NCBI GenBank assembly: GCA_013397455.1
Contig: VYZB01000385.1
Span: 62,001-126,000, forward strand
DNA length: 64,000 nucleotides
DNA from: Crotophaga sulcirostris
Taxonomy: Eukaryota > Chordata > Aves > Cuculiformes > Crotophagidae
Reading direction: 5' to 3'
In this document: positions 57,801 to 64,000 of the stretch, piece by piece
How positions within the stretch are numbered: position 1 is the stretch's first letter
Layout of the letters: every line of letters begins with the position of its first letter
The notes under the pieces: model-generated
The model's database searches: none
Seen by the model: only the letters and a program-made list of their open reading frames with translations
What the model was told of the DNA's origin: nothing
Translations under genes and position numbers: made by a program

Positions 57801-60800
57801 TTACAGGTTAATTTAGTGGGATGTGACATAAATAAGTAACAGAAGATATATTTTAAGCCCTTTTCCTTTTATTATGGGATATTATTACTATTTGGATATT
57901 AGGAAAAATTTCTTTACTGAAAGAGTGGTCAAGCTTTGGAACAGGCTGCCCGGGGCAGTGATGGAGCCGCCATCGCTGGAGGCATTCAAAGAATGTGTGG
58001 ATGTGGCACTTTGGGACACAGTTTTGTAGGCACAGTGGTGGTGGTCTGATGGCTGGACTTGATCTCAGAGGTCTTTTTCCAACCTTAATGATTCCATGAT
58101 TGTGCTAATTATACAGCCTGTTCTGGGCCTAACCCACTACCTTTCTCACCATTTTCTGAGCAAGGACCACTGTGTGTAATTTGGAGGTGCATCAGAAATT
58201 GTCCATCAGTCACTTTGTACTTTATGTAGCAAGAAGATCAAAGCACTTATAATGAAGTGCACCATAAAATTTTGAAGCCTAGAAAATAAACTAAAAAATT
58301 AATATTAATGGCTGTAGCAGACAAGTCAGCACAGCCATTTCCACTTCATCTAATTTTACTGTTGAGGGGAAGAGTCATAAACCACACCAACAGCTCAGGA
58401 AGAAGAAAACAGCCTTTGAGTTTTCTGGCTTTACTGGTTCATATTGAGATGGACCATGTTTTTTAATATGGTTTTATATTGTTAATCTAAAATGTTAGTA
58501 TAGAGTCAAACTGGTGTTTGAAATCTTAAGGGCTTAAACAAGTACCAATATAATCCTCTTAGTGCTGCATTTATTCACACTCTTGTGTGAGTTTATTTTT
58601 TTCATTTATATTAAAAAAACCCAAACTGGCCCAAGAACAGCAATTCAGTAAGTCTATTAGCCAAAAGAAAAGATGACATTTGGTTCATATGTGAAATCCA
58701 AACACTGTCCTTTTCCTGACTTTCCATGAAGGCAGGTGCATCTTTCTGGAACAATTATGCAAGGTGAAAAACATAAGTGGGAAGGCAAATTATGAAAGAG
58801 TCTGCATGGGATATGTGTCAGCATCAATGTGTCAGGGCATCTGCATTCATAGTAGAAAATAATTTTCTGTGGAGGCTTTCAAAAACAGCAATGACAGCCT
58901 GCAAAAAGCAACTGTAGAGATAACTAACCTGGACAGAGGGCAAATGGAGCGAGCTGTGCGATGGCTCGCAGTTAAGGTGATCTCTGGGATGCAGAGAAAA
59001 AGCTTTGCACCTGCAAACTGCCAAGCACAGTCAGACCACCAACCTGACAGCTCTCTGCTGTTTCACCAGTCCCGCTTCACTGGGAGGAGCCAAAACGGGA
59101 AGCTGTCTTTGAAAATACTAAGAATGGCTTGGAGCTGCACCACAAATTATTGATTATTATTATTCATCAGCTGAATCAAGAGTCATCTCTCTGAAAATGT
59201 CTAAATACCCTGGGACTTGTATCACTGCCTATGCAAAGGGATGGTATATTCTCAGAGTTTTATTCATCACTATGACATAGGAAAAATGAATCAATATGAG
59301 ATTCTTGCCCCTAACAGGGAACTCATTCCATGTAGCTACTAAGCAAGTGACCAGCCACCTTGCCACTTTTAATCCCTGAATATACAGTATGCAAACTTCT
59401 CAGGAAGTGAAGTCTCACTGTTGTTTTGAATTCCCATTTTGTGCAGAAAAAAGTGATTGTGCTCACAAACACGGGCAAGCAAATGTTTTACAGAGGTAAA
59501 TCAAGTGGATGGCCAAATATCTAGTCTATATTTACTGTAATACAGAAGAATTCAAAGCATCCTTTCACAAAGTCCTTTTACATAGGACAATAACTTGCTA
59601 GAGAATGAATTATTTTCAAAATGGAAATGGAAAATGTTAGATTGAAGCATTAGATATCTCAATATAAGGACATGGTGTTCACAAGCACATACCCCCCCCA
59701 AAAAAAGAGACAGGAACGAGATCAAACATCAATCAATGAAAAGTTATGCATTTTTTTTAACATTACCTCCATCCTCACTGGTAAGTCTTCTGCTTCTGTG
59801 ATCTCAGAGCTAAAAGTGTATTCAGATTCATTGCTACTGTGAGTTGAATCTGTTCTTTTGTGTCCAGGTTTGGGGATGTTCTAGGGTGCAAATGAAACAA
59901 ATCAGTACCACCATACGGTTTTCCCAGTGGCTGTCTCTTTACAATCTATAATTTAGCTTGTAATATTTGGTGTTATTTCACAGCTATCAACATTTATAAG
60001 CAAAGATTTTTGATTCTGGTCTCTTATGCCATGTAAAGCCTATCACAATCAAACCTATGGAGACAGATCAGATCCTACACCATCAAGTATTGCTGCCAAA
60101 AGCAGAACGAAGCAACAACACAGCACTCTGTGGCAAAGAAAAGCTCATTTTACAGGAAGCACAGGCAGCAATTCTCTTAACTTTCCAGACATTGTATTAA
60201 GGAATATTGAATACTATTTCTTCCTGCCACACAAAATATTCCTAGAACTACGTAAAATTGAACACTGGATAAATGTGGTACAGACAACCCTAGCACATGT
60301 GAATAACTTAAGGGCAAAGTAAGAGCAGATAGCACATGCAATACCACTAGAAAAGTCACAGGAAAAATTTAACCTTCTTCACAAAAGTGAAAATAAAAAT
60401 AACATTTTTTAAAAATGAACCACAAATTTTAAATGTATTTGTTCTGGCTGAGCTAAACTAATTAATCAATATTTAAGAGGACAAATGCAAATTCTCTTTT
60501 CAGATACAGGTCATCACCACGCAGCTGACAGCAGAATCAGTGACTAACTTACACCACTAGATTCTACCTAAACTTGTGAACAGCTTTTGGTTTCTCAGGT
60601 GTTTGGCCACTTACCACCATTAAGTTCATTTCATCCTTGAGATCATCGTACCGCTCCTCTAAGCGGCTGAACTCATTCAGCAGGTTCTGGTACCGTAACC
60701 GCTCATCGTTCAGATCAAGCTCCAGCTGCTTTGTTTCCTCCACGAGCTTCTTCTCCATTGTTTCTGCCATGGTGAACAGGGATCCAAAGTGAGAACTCCT

Positions 60801-63639
60801 GTTCTACCCACCACACAGCACACCCGTGTTGGAGGTACAGCAGGAGAACAGACAGTGAAATGCTCTGCTGTTTGAAGCTGCTGTGTGACATTTGTGCTTC
60901 TGCAGGCAAACATTAAGTCAAATACATGAAGGACCAAAGCATTATTGTGGTAACCACAGAAGGGTTCACTCAGTTTGTTATTCTGCTAATACCTTGCATT
61001 AGTAATTCCAGAAGAGAAAGGGGCACGAGCCTCCCTTTTATACACTGTGTTATGTAAAAAGCAAGCTGTGAGATGCTTTATGCCTCAAGCACGCTGACCC
61101 TCCTCATCACAGTTGCCCCCATTACTGCCTTTGCATGTAGAATTACGCTCTTCTTGCTGCTGTCTACATAGTCACAGCAGCCAGAAGAGCTGCAGTAGAT
61201 TAATGGTATTAAACATCAGAGCCTTCTTCTTAAAAGTAAACCATTTTGTAACAGCCACCCTCTCCAAAAAGACCCCAAACCCTTCATGGAAACCCAAAGA
61301 CTAAATAATTCAGATGCATGCGAGTTCTTAAAACAAAGAAATGAAACCATTAAACTAAAAAGGACTGCAAACTAAGGCAAATTAGCCCCATCCATGCAGT
61401 AGAGAGTTGCTTTACAAGACAAAATTAAGAAGAAAACCTGAGTGAACAGAGCCAACCTGTTATTTCCCTCGCCTGGTCATGGATGCGGCGGTTCAGCTCC
61501 TCCTTCTCTGTTTTCAGTAACGTGTTCTGCTCTTTCAGCTCCGACACCAGCTACAGAGACAGTAAAATATTTGACTCAGAATGCAGTTATCTTTCATCAG
61601 TAACTAACAGCAACTACATCCTTGTTATAAGAGTTCCAATACTTAAACTTTTCCTCAGAGAATGAGATCAGTGAACTAAGTTATGATATCTTCATTTCCC
61701 AAATTACATTTCTGAAATACATCCGCTGCAGATTCCCCTCTGCGTTCTGCACTCCATTTCTGGTCAGATGCGAAAATTGCCTCGAACCACTCCTCTGTGC
61801 CATAGCATTTTTCAGTAAAGTCGCAAAGATGTAATTTACTCCTTAAAAGAGAAATATTTCTAAAATAGGAATAAACTGGGTAGGTCTGTTACAGATGTTG
61901 TTGCATTGGGTAACAGCATAACCTAACATCGTGCCTCTGCCCAAAAGTTGTGCCACTGTAACCATGCCCAGGTTTGCCAATTACACATTTATCTCTGGTT
62001 ATGGTTACTACGCATTCACTTTGCTTAATCAATTAGTATTTTTCCTTATGCCTATCTGATCTTGAAGTGTATCACTGCAGCACCACATAACAATGGAAAG
62101 ACTCTTCCAGTACTCAAAACTTCCACCATTATCAGCAAGTAATCTTGACAGGAAACAATCCCTTTGATACGTTCACGGTTAAAGTAAAGATAAGGGGTAG
62201 GTCAAAACCTGTTGAACTAGACCGGGCACACATACATGAGTTTAGCAGGATATAAGCAGGTACCTTTGAATACTGTGTAGGGAACAGATTTCTGATATCT
62301 ATGTCATTGCATTGTCTAGGTAGGCAAAATGATTTCCTTTTATGAATGTGCTATCTCTGACTGAGGAAGATCAAGTATTTGGATTTGCAAATACTTTCAA
62401 TATCAAGATCTGAATAGACTGAGTAAGTATATTTACATACTTTAGTATATTCTTCTACCATTGGTGGAGTTATTTAGGTATCAAGCCTGTTTAGGATTGT
62501 ACAGGTATAACATTACTTAACAACACTGCAAAAACATCAGCCAAACAACTGAAGCAGTTTAAGCTGGGACAAAGCCTGAGTCGCCACCAGGGCCATATGT
62601 ATCTTTTCATGCGTCTGAGACTGCACACTTGCCTGCTCGGTTTCGTGTTTGTATTTGTCTGCCCACTCCTCAATGGTCTTCTTCTCAGACTGAGTTTGGT
62701 GCAGCTCCTTGCGGAGCTTGGCAATCTCGTCCTGAAGGCTGAGGACACGGTTGGTCGCGTTCTTCGCCTCCTCCTCGCTCATCCGAAGCCTCTCCACGTC
62801 GCTCCGCAGCTTCTCGGTCTCTGTGTTGTACGTGATCTCCAGGTTACTCAGCTTCTCCAGCAGAGATTTGTACTCTTTGTTCTTTGCAAAACATAACACA
62901 GACACAGCAGCTGTTGGAGAAGTTCTGGTTTAAGGGAGCCTTCTAGTTCCCTACAGAATATATCACGATCTGGAAGCAAAAGAGCAGCTTTCCCATTTCC
63001 AAAGTGATCCAGTCTGTTTTTACAGAATTGCCTGACGAGGTGACAGGATAGTCCAGTCTCTAAGCCTGCACGTTAGCATCTCAAACTAAAATCAGACATA
63101 GAGAGCCCACATACATCAAACGTGATCACCTCACCTTCCCTTTAAACAGAGCAACTGACCTGCTTCAATGAAACACTGCCACTAAGGGAGCAGATGCTTT
63201 CTCAGTGCTGCTCAGAGACACAAACGGATGCTCTACTGTTCCAGTTCTACCGTGGCCTCCCTTTCCCATCTATCAAGGTTCTTCAGCAGAAGAGAACTGA
63301 TACCTTATCATGAAAATTCAGTGCATTTTTCGGTGAATGCTACTGAGAATTACAGAACAAGTTTTCTAAGTGTTTTCCCCGAGCGCAGGGAGCTTTTACC
63401 TGCTCATCAATCTTTCGCTGCAGCTGCATGATCTTGTTCTCCAGGCCAATGTGCAGCTTCTTGTAGCGCTCCACAGACCGGGCCTCTATCTTCAGCTTCT
63501 TCAGCTCCCTCTTGGCCATCATGCGCCGGTAGCAGCATTGCAGGTACACGATCGCCTTCAGGGTCCGACGGTAGCGCAGCCGTGCCAGCCAACCCCTGAC
63601 ACACTTCTGAATGATAATGGACTTGTGCTCCCGAAGCAT
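36713..63639 (-). CDS. MYO5A: Unconventional myosin-Va, 3' part (22 exons in window)
   Basis: Processive actin motor carrying melanosomes, endoplasmic reticulum and synaptic cargo. The 5' part (motor and first IQ motifs) lies beyond the right edge. The window holds the last two IQ motifs, coiled coil, PEST-like linker, alternative-exon region and the complete globular tail, 1021 codons if all cassettes are included. All exon phases join. Diagnostic for MYO5[21 protein letters not shown], the linker [36 protein letters not shown], the tail [15 protein letters not shown] and the C terminus LGLGFISRV. It contains homologues of alternative exons B (54479-54487), D (52117-52197) and F (48452-48526), known to set cargo and light-chain binding in brain and melanocyte isoforms. 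One intron is GC-AG (after 62633). MYO5C follows 4.5 kb from the stop on the same strand. Confidence 0.97.
37141..37157. repeat. Poly-T run (poly-A on the transcribed strand)
   Basis: Uninterrupted run of 17 T on the plus strand in the last MYO5A intron, with no recognisable retroelement body beside it. Confidence 0.8.
37767..37847 (-). CDS. MYO5A: MYO5A globular tail exon
   Basis: 81 nt, 27 codons, phase 0/0. [20 protein letters not shown] through SFIRTIQ. Confidence 0.97.
39189..39363 (-). CDS. MYO5A: MYO5A globular tail exon
   Basis: 175 nt, phase 2 in and 0 out. [36 protein letters not shown], ending ALTTAQ. Confidence 0.97.
40217..40499 (-). CDS. MYO5A: MYO5A globular tail exon (tandem acceptor)
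   Basis: 283 nt, phase 1 in and 2 out. [31 protein letters not shown], then [17 protein letters not shown]. The stated acceptor (ACAG|TTTCAG) gives VSGML as in other MYO5A proteins; a second AG 6 nt inside (TTTCAG|GAATG) would drop V-S in frame. The RKRTSS serines match a known regulatory phosphorylation region. Confidence 0.95.
41328..41478 (-). CDS. MYO5A: MYO5A globular tail exon
   Basis: 151 nt, phase 0 in and 1 out. [20 protein letters not shown] through LENILQPMI. Confidence 0.97.
42190..42279 (-). CDS. MYO5A: MYO5A globular tail exon
   Basis: 90 nt, 30 codons, phase 0/0. [20 protein letters not shown] and CLKQYSGEE. Confidence 0.97.
43497..43651 (-). CDS. MYO5A: MYO5A globular tail exon
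   Basis: 155 nt, phase 1 in and 0 out. [20 protein letters not shown] through [11 protein letters not shown]. Confidence 0.97.
44030..44176 (-). CDS. MYO5A: MYO5A linker exon to globular tail
   Basis: 147 nt, phase 1 in and 1 out. [20 protein letters not shown], then [19 protein letters not shown]. Confidence 0.95.
44565..45068 (-). mobile_element. Solo LTR of an avian endogenous retrovirus
   Basis: About 504 bp with TGT...ACA ends, in an intron of MYO5A and in its sense orientation. Read on the minus strand it follows a common avian ERV LTR: GGGATAGAGTTAA near the 5' end, TTTTGGATTTGTG, a GTTGCTGAACAGAGCTTGCA segment, and near the 3' end CTGTTAAACTCCCTTTGGCT with TTTTCTCACTTGTAC and AGGTAAACCTGCCACA. 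No internal retroviral sequence flanks it. No clear target-site duplication was seen (TACTAT left, TCTTTC right), so it is old or has lost its flanks. Confidence 0.75.
45354..45476 (-). repeat. CR1 LINE 3' end
   Basis: Plus strand starts with CACAGTATCACAGTATCACAGTATAA (tail repeats), then CAGGTTGGAAGAGACCTCTG and AGATCATCAAGTCCAACC, the reverse complement of a CR1 3' end. Sense orientation with MYO5A, intronic. It is a near relative of the copy at 15846-16141, sharing the GCCAACACTAACACC / GCACTGAGT end. Confidence 0.92.
46406..46499 (-). CDS. MYO5A: MYO5A last coil exon
   Basis: 94 nt, phase 0 in and 1 out. [20 protein letters not shown] and AKKIGELE. Counterpart of MYO5C exon 33. Confidence 0.96.
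46500..48451. other. MYO5A intron downstream of exon F
   Basis: About 1.95 kb of AT-rich sequence with nothing recognised. Confidence 0.6.
48452..48526 (-). CDS. MYO5A: MYO5A alternative exon F
   Basis: 75 nt, 25 codons, phase 0/0. [20 protein letters not shown] then YKRMI. Homologue of the melanocyte-enriched exon F, which in mammals is needed for the melanophilin-Rab27a link to melanosomes. Acceptor ACAG, donor GTATGT. Presence shows this bird gene can encode the melanosome-type tail. Confidence 0.95.
48527..50021. other. MYO5A intron upstream of exon F
   Basis: About 1.5 kb, no repeat or exon recognised. Confidence 0.6.
50022..50220 (-). CDS. MYO5A: MYO5A coiled-coil exon
   Basis: 199 nt, phase 2 in and 0 out. 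[20 protein letters not shown] through [10 protein letters not shown]. Homologous to MYO5C exons 25 and 29 (same start and end motifs), with an extra [10 protein letters not shown] stretch and higher GC. Confidence 0.96.
50221..52116. other. MYO5A intron after exon D
   Basis: About 1.9 kb. Apart from the MIR-like element I recognise nothing in it. Confidence 0.6.
50795..50975 (+). repeat. MIR-like ancient SINE
   Basis: Resembles the amniote MIR/CORE-SINE family: TCACCACTGACTCACTCT, TCTCCTCATGTGAAATGAGG followed by ATAACACATACC, then a GAGCAGTGCTGTAGGGAT segment and CAAGTGCTCGGACT. Intronic in MYO5A. Diverged, so boundaries are approximate. Confidence 0.5.
52117..52197 (-). CDS. MYO5A: MYO5A alternative exon D
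   Basis: 81 nt, 27 codons, phase 2/2. [20 protein letters not shown] then GLKQANR. Homologue of mammalian exon D, which is alternatively included and has been linked to Rab10 binding. Acceptor GAAAG and donor GTTACC are both modest, fitting a regulated exon. Skipping keeps the frame. Confidence 0.92.
52731..52831 (-). CDS. MYO5A: MYO5A exon with LC8-binding sequence
   Basis: 101 nt, phase 0 in and 2 out. [20 protein letters not shown] and [15 protein letters not shown] is the LC8 recognition core when preceded by the exon B lysine. Confidence 0.95.
54479..54487 (-). CDS. MYO5A: MYO5A alternative exon B (9-nt microexon)
   Basis: Three codons, GAG GAT AAG (EDK), flanked by CAG on the 5' side and GTACAC on the 3' side, with a long T/C-rich tract before the acceptor. 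It lies between exons ending EAIQPK and starting NTMTDATIL, exactly where exon B (DDK in mammals) sits. Exon B is known to complete the binding site for the dynein light chain DYNLL (LC8). Found by scanning the intron for a 9-nt phase 0 exon. Confidence 0.85.
55562..55789 (-). CDS. MYO5A: MYO5A coiled-coil exon
   Basis: 228 nt, 76 codons, phase 0/0. [20 protein letters not shown], a short [13 protein letters not shown] linker, then [20 protein letters not shown] to EAIQPK. Confidence 0.96.
56506..56559 (-). CDS. MYO5A: MYO5A small coiled-coil exon
   Basis: 54 nt, 18 codons, phase 0/0: [18 protein letters not shown]. In-frame, so skipping would be tolerated; it sits in a region where the family shows alternative splicing, but the sequence alone does not show that it is skipped. 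Confidence 0.93.
57225..57368 (-). CDS. MYO5A: MYO5A coiled-coil exon
   Basis: 144 nt, 48 codons, phase 0/0. [20 protein letters not shown] through ALRAKAK. The donor GTGGAC is weak. Confidence 0.94.
57369..59766. other. MYO5A intron with CR1
   Basis: About 2.4 kb, the longest intron between two MYO5A exons here. One CR1 copy (57893-58108), otherwise nothing recognised. Confidence 0.65.
57893..58108 (+). repeat. CR1 LINE 3' end
   Basis: TTGGATATTAGGAAAAATTT, GAACAGGCTGCCCGGGGCAG, GGATGTGGCACTTTGGGACA, then GGCTGGACTTGATCTCAGAG and a GATTCCATGATT terminal repeat: a CR1 3' end, antisense to MYO5A. A different subfamily from the 15846 copy, judged by its GGGACACAGTTTTG segment. Confidence 0.9.
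59767..59880 (-). CDS. MYO5A: MYO5A linker exon (PEST-like)
   Basis: 114 nt, 38 codons, phase 0/0. [20 protein letters not shown] and further S/E/D-rich residues interrupt the coil. Corresponds to the region known as a PEST site in the family. Confidence 0.95.
60615..60763 (-). CDS. MYO5A: MYO5A coiled-coil exon
   Basis: 149 nt, phase 1 in and 0 out. [20 protein letters not shown] through [12 protein letters not shown]. It starts like the 64-nt MYO5C exons (ExMxxxTKQL-like) but is longer. Confidence 0.95.
61457..61550 (-). CDS. MYO5A: MYO5A coiled-coil exon (94 nt)
   Basis: 94 nt, phase 0 in and 1 out, [20 protein letters not shown]. Same length and phase as the part A coil exons of MYO5C. 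Confidence 0.93.
62633..62881 (-). CDS. MYO5A: MYO5A coiled-coil exon with GC donor
   Basis: 249 nt, 83 codons, phase 0/0, from [15 protein letters not shown] to [11 protein letters not shown]. The donor is CAG|GCAAGT, the consensus of GC-AG introns. A GT 4 nt downstream would break the frame with the next exon (LVSELKEQN). Confidence 0.94.
63400..63639 (-). CDS. MYO5A: MYO5A exon, IQ5-IQ6 and start of coiled coil
   Basis: 240 nt, 80 codons, phase 0/0. It starts [12 protein letters not shown], has IQ motifs [14 protein letters not shown] and [14 protein letters not shown], and enters the coil with [18 protein letters not shown]. First MYO5A exon in the window; I find no further exon between 63640 and 64000. 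Confidence 0.96.
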
Positions 63640-63755
63640 CTACAGTGAAGAAAAAACACCACAAGGGGTACTGGAGTTGCAAACTACAGCTGCTCAGTTA
63701 AACAGACACCACAATGAGAGGTGTAAAGATGACGTACGCACAGCAACTCCTTAGC

Positions 63756-63900
63756 CTGAAAAGAGAAACTTCTGGTGGAGAAATTAATAAGGAAGTAATT
63801 TAAACAAAAAAAGAAGAGGAAGACAGGAATAAGGAAGATGACAGGGAATAAAATGAAAAGGAACCAGAAGGAAAAGCACGGAAGGAAGGAACTGGAGGTA
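63756..63900. repeat. Purine-rich tract
   Basis: A/G-rich on the plus strand with GAAGAGGAAGACAGG and GGAAGGAAGGAACTGG units, in the MYO5A intron at the right edge. Low-complexity; no function visible. Confidence 0.6.
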
Positions 63901-64000
63901 CCCTGAAGAACCAGGCATTCCTTCGTGTTGATGTCAGGCTGAGCTAATTACAAAAATACATGGTACCTGTTGGCAAGATTCCAAATACACACCCCTCCCC

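Overview
This window is vertebrate nuclear DNA from a bird. CR1 LINE 3' ends, an avian-type solo LTR, intron-rich genes and a CpG-island promoter all point that way. I cannot name the species. Almost everything is explained by two class V unconventional myosin genes lying head-to-tail on the minus strand. On that strand transcription runs from high to low coordinates, so each exon starts at its higher coordinate.

Layout from right to left. MYO5A (about 36713-63639) enters the window mid-gene, at the exon carrying the last two IQ motifs, and runs through 22 exons to its stop at 36713. It contains a 9-nt microexon (exon B), the 81-nt exon D homologue and the 75-nt exon F, the cassettes known from brain and melanocyte isoforms. 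Its 3' UTR probably ends near 33505, after an AATAAA at 33525-33530 that is followed by a GT-rich element. About 1.3 kb further left lies the start codon of MYO5C. That gap holds a CR1 fragment, a CpG island and a second, GC-rich CR1 copy 112 bases upstream of the ATG. MYO5C is complete: 41 coding exons from 32204 to 3450, whose lengths and phases chain without a break to 1736 codons plus stop. This is close to the human length as I recall it (about 1742). The leftmost 3.4 kb is MYO5C 3' UTR and flank.

Both proteins are dimeric actin motors for vesicle transport, with the order motor domain, six IQ motifs, coiled coil and globular cargo-binding tail. The last seven coding exons have identical lengths in the two genes (155-90-151-283-175-81-150 nt before the stop), a clear mark of tandem duplication.

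Most interesting observations: (1) the MYO5C coiled coil is built from a three-exon module present three times, with lengths near 94-64-181 nt and the same phases each time; (2) there are two GC-AG introns, one on the MYO5C homologue of MYO5A alternative exon D and one in the MYO5A coiled coil; (3) a splice acceptor in MYO5C appears to have moved 12 nt, removing four codons from one module copy; (4) the exon B microexon; (5) a CR1 remnant inside the MYO5C promoter region. I found no RNA gene, CRISPR array or unfamiliar multigene system. Introns not listed separately hold nothing I can recognise.
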